From: a virus
IMG/VR virus record: IMGVR_UViG_3300025300_000031
Location: 1-39,239 of that record
Direction: 5' to 3' (one strand)
DNA: 39,239 nucleotides
Below are positions 21,663-29,688 of this stretch, one piece after another. Under the pieces are notes generated by a model, which worked only from the letters and a program-made list of their open reading frames with translations, did not search any database and was not told where the DNA came from. Every line of letters starts with the position of its first letter. Position 1 is the first letter of the stretch. The position numbers and the translations under genes are program-made.

Positions 21663-22322
21663 TTAAAAAGGCCCCTCACCCAAAATATCGCCCCACTCGT
21701 TTCTTATCGGTTTGGATAGAAGTTTACGCAAGCGTTTACGCAACGCTTGTTCATATTTACGCAACTTCTTGAGGTAGGCCTCCCGTTTCCGGAAATTCTC
21801 TCTTTCTTTTCTTTTAATTTCCTTCATCCTCTTCTGATATATTCGATAATCCTTGGCGTCTTTTCGTTTTGCCTGCGCCATACCTTTACGAATAGCATCC
21901 TCCGACTCTGGGAGACCATACTCGGTCCACGGCTGATTTCTTGTCTGAGGGCCTTTGCTACCAGATCCACCCACCGACTTAACCGAAATACGCCGACTCG
22001 CCTGGGGACTCCTGGGCTGGTCGGGAGGACGCCTCCCGAACTTAATGGATGGGATCTCACTCGGGGCTTGGGGCAACCTCCCAGAAGCCCATTTACCAAA
22101 TGTCGATCCTGCTCGGCCCAAGACCGATCCAGACCAAGGCGCATCCTCTGGAACATTTTCCTCCATACGCCTACCTATGCCTCTCCAGGGTTCTTGAACA
22201 TAGGGATCTTCAAACACCGCACTCAAAGCGTCCCCCCCCGGCCCCGGTCCCTGCGGAACGGGTGGCGGGAGCCGATCCAATGCATTGTAAAACTCAAAGT
22301 CCTCTTCATCGAAATACGGCAT
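21663..22322 (-). CDS. Disordered, basic coiled-coil protein of the tail module
   Basis: 219 residues. The N-terminal ~130 are proline- and glycine-rich and probably disordered (PPPVPQGPGPGG). The C-terminal ~80 are a highly charged, basic helix with heptad spacing (KRKDAKDYRIYQKRMKEIK; YLKKLRKYEQALRKRLRKLL). GGGTAGGCG precedes the ATG and the upstream stop is only two bases away. A small connector, DNA-binding or head-completion part is possible; no family is recognised. Confidence 0.55.
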   Translation of the reverse strand: MPYFDEEDFEFYNALDRLPPPVPQGPGPGGDALSAVFEDPYVQEPWRGIGRRMEENVPEDAPWSGSVLGRAGSTFGKWASGRLPQAPSEIPSIKFGRRPPDQPRSPQASRRISVKSVGGSGSKGPQTRNQPWTEYGLPESEDAIRKGMAQAKRKDAKDYRIYQKRMKEIKRKERENFRKREAYLKKLRKYEQALRKRLRKLLSKPIRNEWGDILGEGPF

Positions 22323-22323
22323 T

Positions 22324-23457
22324 TCAGACGCCTACCCTTGGGTTGGTTAGCGCAGGAATCAATCTCACCGTCTGCGTGCCAAGGCTGTAATCTTTTCGCA
22401 GTTGTTCTTTCCAGCGTTCAAAATCAGCGCGGGCTATGACTCGCTGTCGATCACTTTGGTCGGCATACATATCAATCAATGCCCCGTCGATGATAGCCGG
22501 ATGGTAGAGGTCCGGCATTTCCGGGATATTTGTCATGTCCGCCAGATCCGGTAACTGCCGGATATATTTCAGTGTGTGAAGAATCTCGTCGTCTGGAATC
22601 GGATGGAGCCTCACCCGCAACCACCCGTCCTGGCGTTGAGAGGTTGTGCTGGTCCCCGTCGTTCCGTTCCACGCCTGTTTCAGTGTCAGCGCAGTGTCCG
22701 AGGCAATAGAGTCTACTTCCCGCCAGAGCGTTCCGGCTTCTGTCCCCGAGACAAAGGTTACAACGTGGCGAATCATGTCGCCGGGAACAAGTTCCGTCGT
22801 AAAGCTCGATCCAGAACCCGTCACGCTTCTGGAGGCATCGTTGAATGTGATGGTTCCCGTGAGCGTTGTCACCGCCCCCTCGCGAGACTTGAAACTTTCA
22901 ATCGTGTATCGTTGCGGGGTTCCAAACGAGGAATTGTTCGGGAACTCGTTCGTCAAATCCCAGACCCCCTCCTTCTCAAGCCCACCGCTTGAATTCGGGT
23001 TTGACATGATGATATCTGCGTGGAAGTCGGCTGGCATGTCGTACTGATCTTCAAAGATGTCGTAGTTCAGGGTGCCAGCCGTAGTTCCCTGAAATGCCCG
23101 ATCTATCTGAATGGAAGTCGTAGAGACGAACCGCGTAATGATGTAAATAGATTGGTCCGAAGCCAGCTTGAACTTACGCCCAACCATCGCCGAGGTGAAT
23201 GTCGTTCCTGACCCCGCAATCGTGCGCGAGGCATTCGTTGCCGTGACCGTACCCGTGTTATAGGGAGCGGTAGTCAGGAACGTGTACCGTTTTGACATCC
23301 ACGGGAGACCACGCCTGTTCCCCGTCAGGTAATTCAGTTCCTTATATCGGCGGTTAATGGCCTCAAGGGCCTTGATCTCAATCGCCGTGTTGAACGAGGA
23401 ACTAACCCGATTGTCTATTTGCTCGATAACTCTTGTCAGGATAGTTCTAAGAAGCAC
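22324..23457 (-). CDS. Head-tail adaptor-like protein with two beta-sandwich inserts
   Basis: 377 residues from a GTG start with GGAG seven bases upstream. The C-terminal ~70 residues (IPEMPDLYHPAIIDGALIDM, then ADFERWKEQLRKDY) are typical of podovirus adaptor/tail-tubular-A-type proteins. The body holds two copies of a GT(I/V)T-x-N(D)ASR(T/S)(I/V)xGSG(T/S)(T/S)FT motif at ~69-90 and ~200-225. Each is followed by 'mv...' strand segments, i.e. duplicated beta domains also seen in phage tail proteins. The N-terminal ~60 residues are helical. The adaptor would sit under the portal and link it to the nozzle. Confidence 0.7.
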   Translation of the reverse strand: MLLRTILTRVIEQIDNRVSSSFNTAIEIKALEAINRRYKELNYLTGNRRGLPWMSKRYTFLTTAPYNTGTVTATNASRTIAGSGTTFTSAMVGRKFKLASDQSIYIITRFVSTTSIQIDRAFQGTTAGTLNYDIFEDQYDMPADFHADIIMSNPNSSGGLEKEGVWDLTNEFPNNSSFGTPQRYTIESFKSREGAVTTLTGTITFNDASRSVTGSGSSFTTELVPGDMIRHVVTFVSGTEAGTLWREVDSIASDTALTLKQAWNGTTGTSTTSQRQDGWLRVRLHPIPDDEILHTLKYIRQLPDLADMTNIPEMPDLYHPAIIDGALIDMYADQSDRQRVIARADFERWKEQLRKDYSLGTQTVRLIPALTNPRVGV

Positions 23458-23469
23458 AAACCATCTCCG

Positions 23470-24408
23470 TTATGCCGAAGCGGGTTCTGAGAGTTTCCCC
23501 TGAATACGAAGAACCTCTTCCACCGTGGTCCCCTGCTCTTCGGCGATCTTCTCGGGGTCAAGATTCTTGAACATCCTGATAGCTTTTTCTGTGTCGGAAA
23601 GGCCGGGGTCTTCCCAACCCTGAATCATCACGCTGGCCGAGGACGGCTCGAACCGCTTTAGCGCGGGCGCACCCGGCCTGATGGTCTCTATGGACCGATA
23701 CGTCGAGTCCGTCTGATAGCGTTCCGGGTCCAAGGTCTGCCGCAAATGCTTGATGCGTGAAATCCTCGAACTGTTGTGTTCGTGCCAGTCCAGGTTGTAC
23801 TGGCCGTGGTTTTGCAAAAGAACCCCGTTCTTGGATTTGCTGTCAGGCAGGAAGTAATCGTTCTGATGCAACATTCCCTCGGACACTTCCTTTTCAAGAT
23901 GTTTCAGTTCTTGATTGAGGGAGTCCCTTCGGGTGGGAGATGTCGCAACGGTCGTGGCATCGGAAATTATCTTGTCAATCTCCGTAATCCGGTTCCGAGC
24001 GGAAGCCTCATCAATCTTGGCGGCAAATTCCGGGGCCGAATCAAAGACACCAGCCGGAAGTCCCTGTAAATCCGACTGGTTCTTTATCTTCATCCCGCTC
24101 TCACCCAACAAGGAACCTTCGAGCTGGGTTTTCTCAGACTCCAGTTCCTTCAGGTATTGAGGGCTGAGAGGTGCGCTTTTTGGCTCAACATCCTGTGGAA
24201 CATGAACGTCGGCCAATGCAGATCGAACCGGCATCGGGGCTTCCACGGTCATGACTTCACCGGAAATATGGTCTGCTTGTTGTTGCGCCCTTGTCTGGGC
24301 TTCATGCTTTGCAGAAACGGTTCTGATCCCTTCCGCAATCTTGTCTTTCTGTTCTGGAGACATTGCCCGTCCCCTTTTTCCCCGTTTCTTGATTGTTTCC
24401 GTACTCAT
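23470..24408 (-). CDS. Helical charged protein of unknown function
   Basis: 312 residues, starting in an ATGA overlap with the stop of the Wzy-like gene. The first 40 residues are very basic (KKRGKRGRAMSPEQKDK), followed by acidic, helical, glutamine-rich sections (SPQYLKELESEKTQLEGSL; RRDSLNQELKHLEKEVSEG) and an EPSSASVMIQGWEDPG linker. The C-terminal helix pattern (DTEKAIRMFKNLDPEKIAEEQG) may be a peptide-docking segment. It is coupled to a membrane protein on one side and the adaptor on the other. A scaffold or particle-assembly role is possible; no family is recognised. Confidence 0.55.
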   Translation of the reverse strand: MSTETIKKRGKRGRAMSPEQKDKIAEGIRTVSAKHEAQTRAQQQADHISGEVMTVEAPMPVRSALADVHVPQDVEPKSAPLSPQYLKELESEKTQLEGSLLGESGMKIKNQSDLQGLPAGVFDSAPEFAAKIDEASARNRITEIDKIISDATTVATSPTRRDSLNQELKHLEKEVSEGMLHQNDYFLPDSKSKNGVLLQNHGQYNLDWHEHNSSRISRIKHLRQTLDPERYQTDSTYRSIETIRPGAPALKRFEPSSASVMIQGWEDPGLSDTEKAIRMFKNLDPEKIAEEQGTTVEEVLRIQGKLSEPASA

Positions 24409-25685
24409 TTACCAATCCTCCCTTCGAGAATTCCAAGAACCATTAAACCCGATACCGCCAGCGGAGCCACCGCAAACGGTTGATACCCGAGCATTGTGAC
24501 CATGAAAACCACCGAGGCTCCCATGTAAGCATTTGTCCATTTCTCCGACTTCTTTCTGGCAATCTTCCGGCACATCCACATGAGCCATCCAGTTATGATA
24601 AATAGAACCGGCCACCCCAGTTCAAATACGGCTTTCAGCAGTTCACTGGATGGGTGATGGTATATTTCCGTATGGGTAGGGAACCTCTTCTGCTGAACGT
24701 GTTTCCCTGTTTGTCGATTCCGAACTGATGCCGTTCCGAGATTGTGGTCGGTTTTGATCAACCACCGGACGAAGACCTGCTTGAAACTTCCCGGCCCACA
24801 CCCGAAAACCAAACCGTTTGGGCACTGCGCCTGAACTTTCAGGGAATCCCTGAAGACTGCCAAACGCACTCCGTCCCCAGAGAACCTCGGGGGGTCCAGT
24901 ATCCCGATGTAAAGAGCCGCGAGTCCGAACAGGGCGAGAACTATTGGGCGAAACCTCTTCGCCCACCAACGCTTCGCAACGATCACGCCGATGATTCCAG
25001 CCACTATCGGAAGGGTCTTTGTAGCCAACAGGACCGGGATCGCCAGCGGGATCACCAGCCACCATGACAGAACCGATGCAAGCGGAATTGTCATCGCCAG
25101 GTAGTGAACAAGATTCGTGTTGTTGTCCAGCCAACCCGTGAACCTCCAGTTGTGTTTCAGTTCTTCCGGTCGAATCTGATGCCATATCGGGTCAATTTCC
25201 CAGTGTTGCAGTGGAAGCCAAAACACGTTGATAAGCGCGATGAACAGAAGAACCCTTGCCATCATCTCTGCATGGAGTCTTTTTGAAAACACGAAGAAGG
25301 ATATCAGTGCTACTGCGTAGAATGTATCGTAGAAGATAAAAACGAACGGGCGACCGACCCATAGGATCTGGTAGGCTGACATGAGTGATATCCATGCGAT
25401 CAGCGCACCCGCCCACAGACTTTTTGTCGCAACCCATGCTCCAAATCCCACCAGAATGAGTGTGAGCGTCCACACCTCTCTTGGCCCCCTTACGCCAAGA
25501 AAGGTAATTAGTCCAACTGATTCCTGGGGAGTCCTGCCTTCTTGCGGCAGGACTCCCCACCAGACCAGGAAGTGAACCCCTATAAGGAGTATCCCGACAA
25601 CCACACAAGTCCACGCATCTTTTGTCGTATGCAAAAGATAGCTGACTATGGAATATCGTTCGGGCACCCTTGAGCCGTTATGCAC
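24405..25685 (-). CDS. O-antigen ligase/Wzy-like polytopic membrane protein (B)
   Basis: 426 residues from GTG 25685 (AAGGGAG upstream, 40-base overlap with the exported gene). It has ten or so hydrophobic helices. Superfamily features: LLATKTLPIVAG (~219-230), RLAVFRDSLKV after the helix, FGCGPGSFKQVF (~294-305), and the signature HHPSSELLKAVFELGW at 343-358, equivalent to HPHNEFL...FEGG of the other copy. The two phage copies are clearly different in sequence, so they are not a recent duplication. Activity on lipid-linked O-antigen units is inferred. It is coupled to a helical cytoplasmic-type protein. Confidence 0.85.
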   Translation of the reverse strand: MHNGSRVPERYSIVSYLLHTTKDAWTCVVVGILLIGVHFLVWWGVLPQEGRTPQESVGLITFLGVRGPREVWTLTLILVGFGAWVATKSLWAGALIAWISLMSAYQILWVGRPFVFIFYDTFYAVALISFFVFSKRLHAEMMARVLLFIALINVFWLPLQHWEIDPIWHQIRPEELKHNWRFTGWLDNNTNLVHYLAMTIPLASVLSWWLVIPLAIPVLLATKTLPIVAGIIGVIVAKRWWAKRFRPIVLALFGLAALYIGILDPPRFSGDGVRLAVFRDSLKVQAQCPNGLVFGCGPGSFKQVFVRWLIKTDHNLGTASVRNRQTGKHVQQKRFPTHTEIYHHPSSELLKAVFELGWPVLFIITGWLMWMCRKIARKKSEKWTNAYMGASVVFMVTMLGYQPFAVAPLAVSGLMVLGILEGRIGK

Positions 25686-26038
25686 GCCACTCCCTTGGAA
25701 TCATCCAGCGTCACATTTCCTTGCCGGATCGCGTCCGCACCCAGTCCAGATTCCACCGTTGCGTGATGCGATACAAGCAAGACCCCGTTCAGCGGGGGTG
25801 TTTGGCCGAGCCAGAAATAGTAGCGATCATACGTTCCGCTACCAAGTCCAGAGTTGTTCGACCCAGCACGGGGCACCTCGACCATCTTGTACGGGATCGG
25901 AGTTGAGTCTACCGATTTTCCGAAGCAGACGGTTCCGGTTCCGGGCGGGTAAAAGCACGTCCACTCGGCTGATACAATCGTTGGCAATACCAGCCATGCG
26001 GCCAGGAGAGCCAACGCCAGGAACAATTTTCGCTTCAT
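25646..26038 (-). CDS. Small exported protein, upstream of Wzy-like B
   Basis: 130 residues from ATG 26038 after AAGGAGAGAGCC; the frame reaching back to 26095 is rejected. MKRKLFLALALLAAWLVLPT followed by IVSAEW is a Sec signal with cleavage after VSA. The mature region (FYPPGTGTVCFGKSVDS, YDRYYFWLGQTPPLNGV, HHATVESGLG) is beta-rich with several cysteines (two early, two near the C-terminus, ACITAQGC) that could form disulphides in the periplasm. It begins 11 bases after the capsid stop and overlaps the start of Wzy-like B, the same pairing (exported protein plus Wzy-like) seen at 8820-10657. Confidence 0.65.
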   Translation of the reverse strand: MKRKLFLALALLAAWLVLPTIVSAEWTCFYPPGTGTVCFGKSVDSTPIPYKMVEVPRAGSNNSGLGSGTYDRYYFWLGQTPPLNGVLLVSHHATVESGLGADAIRQGNVTLDDSKGVACITAQGCPNDIP

Positions 26039-26048
26039 GGCTCTCTCC

Positions 26049-26993
26049 TTATGACACCTGTGCGCCAACAACCCATCTCCAGTCATTGAAGTCACAACCG
26101 TACCTGACGTACCCGCGTTCCTTCATGACCATCGTGTCGAAGTCGTTGAACATTTCCATCTCGAACGACTCGCGGTTCCACCACGTCAGGGCTTGTTTCA
26201 TCCGGCGAGAATCGATCAGGAAGTAGTTGTTCGTCTCGCTGTTGTCGTCACCCGTCAGGTAATCCCACTGGAGGAGCCGATACTGGCCCTGATGGACGTT
26301 GGGATTGTTGTTCGAGGTGTCAACCTTCCCCGCCGCCGCAATGATCTCATATGCGGTTGCATAAAGATCGGGCGGAATCAGGATGGTATCGGGATTGATT
26401 CCGCCCATCCGTAGCGAGGCTGGATTCCTGAACTTCGACATCAGGATTCGCATGGTAATAAGGTTCACGGCAGAAAGAGCAGTCGTGACCAGATTGTCGA
26501 ATCCCGTCGTGGTGCTGGTCCCACTGTTGGTCGTGTGGGAGTTCGAGCAAAGCGCAACAGCCTCGGACTGGCTGTAAAAATACGAGTCCGACTGGAACGC
26601 AAGCCGGAAGACCCGAGAAGCGTTATGCTCTTCGAGATCCTGGAAGGAATCCCTGAGAAGAGTCGGCAAACGCTCGATAGCACCATATTGATCGTCCCGC
26701 ATCAGCTTCCGCTGGATCTGGAAACCGCCCGCGAACTCACGGGGGGTGGCAATCACATCGTATCCCTGTGACTGGGACTGATACGTGATTGACTGGTTGC
26801 TGGTGGTGCCAAACTCACTCGGACGACCAAACGGCTCCATCTGCGACTGCCGCTCATCCGCCTTCGTGGTGGTCTTCACCGTATAGAATTCCGGCAACAT
26901 CGCGTCAGGTGGCTCAGTCCACCGCATTAAGATTTCTCTGAAACGGGTATCCAGCAGATCTGGATGGCTTCCCGCTGTCATCGGTACGGCCAT
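26049..26993 (-). CDS. Major capsid protein
   Basis: 314 residues. The features resemble HK97-fold capsid proteins of the Mu gpT-like type: an N-terminal arm (DLLDTRFREILMRWTEPPD), then TPREFAGGFQIQRKLMRDDQYGAIERLP, a helix (DSFQDLEEHNASRVFRLAF), INPDTILIPPDLYATAYEI, and the C-terminal FNDFDTMVMKERGYVRYGCDF with the usual aromatic end. The portal, scaffold and decoration genes upstream support it. The expected internal scaffold is a separate gene (28521-29405). It follows a terminator-like hairpin at 27025-27062 and probably has an additional promoter or relies on readthrough for high expression. Confidence 0.75.
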   Translation of the reverse strand: MAVPMTAGSHPDLLDTRFREILMRWTEPPDAMLPEFYTVKTTTKADERQSQMEPFGRPSEFGTTSNQSITYQSQSQGYDVIATPREFAGGFQIQRKLMRDDQYGAIERLPTLLRDSFQDLEEHNASRVFRLAFQSDSYFYSQSEAVALCSNSHTTNSGTSTTTGFDNLVTTALSAVNLITMRILMSKFRNPASLRMGGINPDTILIPPDLYATAYEIIAAAGKVDTSNNNPNVHQGQYRLLQWDYLTGDDNSETNNYFLIDSRRMKQALTWWNRESFEMEMFNDFDTMVMKERGYVRYGCDFNDWRWVVGAQVS

Positions 26994-27024
26994 GCTAATC
27001 TCCTTCCTGGTTTATAACGAGAAA

Positions 27025-27062
27025 AAGGGGCCACCCAGGTACTCGGCCCCGAGTGGCCCCTT
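27025..27062 (-). terminator. Terminator-like hairpin just before the capsid gene
   Basis: On the minus strand a ten-base stem (AAGGGGCCAC / GTGGCCCCTT) with an 18-base loop is followed by TTTC, the form of a Rho-independent terminator. It lies between the decoration and capsid genes, in the middle of the late operon. An attenuating terminator or an RNA end that protects the capsid transcript are both possible. The loop carries an inner CGGCCCCG, so alternative folding is possible. Confidence 0.65.
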
Positions 27063-27117
27063 ATCCCGATGTTCTTGCCAGGGAGCGACCTTGGCAAGTC
27101 AGATTGTTTCCCGACTA

Positions 27118-27834
27118 TCAGTCAATCGGACTGAAGTAATGATTCGAGAAAACGATGTTCGCAAAGCTGTTTGTTGCGCCATCGAGTTCAACACTCTGGC
27201 ATCGAGCCGTCCCACCAGTTCCCACCGCAATCGCAGAGTTAATCTGGTCAAGGGTGGACGTAAGCTGGACAGCCGCAGTCCGGCCAGGACACATCGGAGT
27301 GAAATGGTAAGTCTCCGTTGTCCCGATGTCCTGGGAAAACGGAACCGTAACCACGATGCTGGTAGCCGAGTTGAACGTGACGATTACTCTCGACTCGTCC
27401 TTGTTGCCAGCCAGCCAAGCGGTCCCATTCACCATCGTGGCAGTCCCAACATCCGCATCGGTAATGGTCAGTCCATTGGTGTCTGCGGAGGTCGAGATGA
27501 GATCCTGCAACGCGGTATTCGCCGTTGCACCACCACTCAGAAGCCCACGGTAGATGGCGTGGGGATCGCAATTCACATCCGCAAGCCCTTCCGCGTCACC
27601 CTGTGTGGTTGAATAGGTAAGCGATCCGATGTTTCTTCCAACACCGACACCGCCACCAACCGCCATGACCGTTCCCATGCAATCAACAAATCCAGTCGCG
27701 GTAGCGGCTTCGAGTTGACCCGTCCCAGCGGTAGTCTCACTATTGACCACGCGCCCAGCCGTCAAGGTTTCACCCGCTTTGAAGGTAGCGACCAAAGGGG
27801 CCGTACCACCACTTAAAGCACCTGAATACTCCAT
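27118..27834 (-). CDS. Decoration/head-stabilising protein
   Basis: 238 residues from ATG 27834 after GGAGATAAGG. The protein is beta-rich, with small residues and few charges (FKAGETLTAGRVVNSETTAG; GVGRNIGSLTYSTTQGDAEG; GTAWLAGNKDESRVIVTFNS). Its opening reads like the small decoration domain (LTAGRVV...GFVDCMGTV) that binds capsids in phages such as lambda gpD-like or L-type systems. It is directly upstream of the capsid gene, the classic position. The exact family is inferred. Confidence 0.6.
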   Translation of the reverse strand: MEYSGALSGGTAPLVATFKAGETLTAGRVVNSETTAGTGQLEAATATGFVDCMGTVMAVGGGVGVGRNIGSLTYSTTQGDAEGLADVNCDPHAIYRGLLSGGATANTALQDLISTSADTNGLTITDADVGTATMVNGTAWLAGNKDESRVIVTFNSATSIVVTVPFSQDIGTTETYHFTPMCPGRTAAVQLTSTLDQINSAIAVGTGGTARCQSVELDGATNSFANIVFSNHYFSPID

Positions 27835-27836
27835 CC

Positions 27837-28253
27837 TTATCTCCTTCGCCGAACAGGGATATCCCCCGAGGTGAGCAAGCCTGTTGCTGGCCTTGCCCGG
27901 TTCTCTTTCATTTGAGGCTTTTTCAACCCGAACCAGGGCGCATGGACTTTCCGAAACTTCTCTTCGGGGTAATACTGATGACAGATACTGAAATCAGCAT
28001 TACAAGCCGTGCATCTGGTGTAGGCTGTTCTTGGTTTTCCGGTTACGTCGGTCACAAGCCCATACGCATTTCCTCGCGCCTTGAGCCGTTTCCGATTGCA
28101 AAGCTCGCAGAGATAGACGGGCATTCGGAGGTCTATTCTATCGTCCACCCTGGTTCCAGCCATCTTTCCACGCCCAACCAGCGGCATCAGCCTGAAGATC
28201 ATTTCCACCAGTTTCCGGCTGATATGCGTGGGTGGCTTTACCGGAATAGCCAT
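27837..28253 (-). CDS. Zinc-ribbon protein of the head gene cluster
   Basis: 138 residues from ATG 28253, one base after the upstream stop (TGA A ATG). A zinc ribbon is visible: YLCELCNRKRLKARG ... YTRCTACNADFSICHQYYP, that is CxxC then CxxC with a further Cys four residues on. The ends are basic (MKENRARP, VRRRR), as in nucleic-acid-binding proteins. It sits between the other zinc protein and the decoration gene. It could bind DNA or RNA during packaging; no family is named. Confidence 0.6.
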   Translation of the reverse strand: MAIPVKPPTHISRKLVEMIFRLMPLVGRGKMAGTRVDDRIDLRMPVYLCELCNRKRLKARGNAYGLVTDVTGKPRTAYTRCTACNADFSICHQYYPEEKFRKVHAPWFGLKKPQMKENRARPATGLLTSGDIPVRRRR

Positions 28254-28254
28254 T

Positions 28255-28524
28255 TCAGCGTCTCCGCGATCCATCAATGAAGTTATTCGTTCCGCAGTGT
28301 GGGCAGTTCGATGAAGACTGAACCGTCGCCCTTGCAACGGAAGTAACCCCAAGGTTGTCGGCAGGAACAGTCACCGGATCTTTCGCCGTTCCATCCGTAT
28401 TTCCGGTGTCCGTACTCGACCCCCCCACGGATTGGACGCGGAGGTCAATTCCCGAGAACCCACAAACCGAACACTTTATTCGGTAAGGCTCATCGCGTTC
28501 GGCATTCGGGCCGCGAGACCTCAT
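28255..28524 (-). CDS. Small zinc-ribbon protein
   Basis: 89 residues, starting in an ATGA overlap with the scaffold stop. Two CxxC pairs are present (IKCSVCGFSG near the N-terminus and NCPHCGTNNF near the C-terminus), separated by a Gly/Ser/Thr-rich linker (VGGSSTDTGNTDGTAKD). It is followed by a very basic end (GSRRR). The pairing of two different zinc proteins here is notable. A single zinc ion held by both pairs is likely. Function unknown. Confidence 0.6.
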   Translation of the reverse strand: MRSRGPNAERDEPYRIKCSVCGFSGIDLRVQSVGGSSTDTGNTDGTAKDPVTVPADNLGVTSVARATVQSSSNCPHCGTNNFIDGSRRR

Positions 28525-29405
28525 CGGCCTACCATAGCCTCGGGATTTTTAAACATCCTCTCCATAGTCGCCGGAGCCGCCGCACCGGCAAACCTTCGGA
28601 GATCTTCCTGGCTATCGGGGTCGTATCCGAGGGTTTTCATCATATCTCGGTCTACACCCCCCTTGAGAACCAAGTCCGGCACGTCCGGTTCCTTGGACCC
28701 ACCAACACGATCCACTCCATCCAGATGACGGGAAACCCGCTGTCTGCGCTGAGATTCGTTTTGCCTACCGCGAACCTCTGCTTCCTTGGCTCCGAACACG
28801 GAATCCAGGTGCTTCTTGACAATAGCCGCACCCCTTGGATTCTTGCTCAAGTCCTCACCGTAATCCTGCGACCACTGGCCCATGAAACGAACTGTTTCCT
28901 CGTTCTGAGATGTGCCAGCAGTTGCATAATCTGGGTATTCGGACTGGAGTGATGTATTGGCCCGTTCCTGTATGGCATAGGCTTGTCGTGCATAAGCGTC
29001 AACCTTGTGCCGCTGGCGGTCCTTGATGTCGGACAGATGCTCCAGATAATCCACTTCCGCGAGTTCGCCCGCCTCGAACATGGCCCTTACGTCGGCAATC
29101 TCCGCTTCGGGTGTTCGCTCTCGTGGTTCCTGCTGGGGAGCCTGGTTTCTTTCGACTTGTTCCAGGCGCGCCCTGAGTTCTGAATTCTCCTGTCGTTGCC
29201 GGTCAGCATACCGGATGGTCTCATCGATCTCGGTCACTTGGTCTGGCCGAAACCGCCCGCCAATGAGAACTTCTTCCTCTGTTTCCTGAGAGGTCGTCTC
29301 CTCTGGAGGGCTCTCAGGTAGTTGGGAAGGCGTGTCCTCGACGCCTTGTGAACCCTCCGGTTCTCCCGTTTCGGGGGCTTCGGGTTCAGTCACATCATCA
29401 GCCAT
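28521..29405 (-). CDS. Scaffold-like protein
   Basis: 294 residues from ATG 29405 after GGGGAGAATTGAAAG. The N-terminal ~45 residues are acidic and Pro/Gln/Glu/Thr-rich (PEAPETGEPEGSQG), then a coiled-coil helix (YADRQRQENSELRARLEQVER) and a charged region with an LSDIKDRQRHK helix. The C-terminal part is basic (RGRQNESQRRQRVSRH). This long acidic, helical design and its position between portal and capsid match internal scaffolding proteins, which shape the shell and leave. No protease motif was found. Confidence 0.7.
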   Translation of the reverse strand: MADDVTEPEAPETGEPEGSQGVEDTPSQLPESPPEETTSQETEEEVLIGGRFRPDQVTEIDETIRYADRQRQENSELRARLEQVERNQAPQQEPRERTPEAEIADVRAMFEAGELAEVDYLEHLSDIKDRQRHKVDAYARQAYAIQERANTSLQSEYPDYATAGTSQNEETVRFMGQWSQDYGEDLSKNPRGAAIVKKHLDSVFGAKEAEVRGRQNESQRRQRVSRHLDGVDRVGGSKEPDVPDLVLKGGVDRDMMKTLGYDPDSQEDLRRFAGAAAPATMERMFKNPEAMVGR

Positions 29406-29688
29406 CTTTCAATTCTCCCCTTGATCCTTGTTTTCCAATCTCAATTCCCTTTTCCAACCACTGAAAGATTTTCTTCTTTCCGAAAAACATTTCCCCTGCA
29501 TAGAATTCCCGCGTTCCCTTTGAAACCTCCGCTTTCATCACTTGCCGTTCCACGTATTCAATTTCTCTATTCAGGTGGAACTTCAAAATCTCCCATCCCG
29601 GTGTCCTCTTCATATTCCACAGGTGGCGGGCCTGTATCCCCTGCTCGTCGTCCCGGAACTGGGGCGGGCCCTCCATTGGCAGTTCCAT
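29398..29688 (-). CDS. Small protein overlapping the portal C-terminus
   Basis: 96 residues starting at ATG 29688 with a very strong ribosome site, GGGAGGAAATGAATG, located inside the portal gene; the overlap is 122 bases, out of frame. The last ~70 residues read TPGWEILKFHLNREIEYVER ... FYAGEMFFGKKKIFQWLEKG, a pattern of small helical proteins that often follow phage portals. If the ATG at 29613 is used instead, the overlap shrinks to 47 bases, but its ribosome site is weak. A small head protein is likely; its function is not known. Confidence 0.6.
   Translation of the reverse strand: MELPMEGPPQFRDDEQGIQARHLWNMKRTPGWEILKFHLNREIEYVERQVMKAEVSKGTREFYAGEMFFGKKKIFQWLEKGIEIGKQGSRGELKDG

Noticed and set aside
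21747-22439. Plus-strand frame of 230 residues antisense to the basic coiled-coil gene
   Set aside because: The Phe/Ser/Leu-rich start is the antisense of Lys/Glu/Arg codons; no ribosome site.
24643-25185. Minus-strand 180-residue frame within the Wzy-like B gene
   Set aside because: Frame-shifted copy of a membrane-protein gene; the correct frame has clear membrane helices and the HHPSSELL motif.
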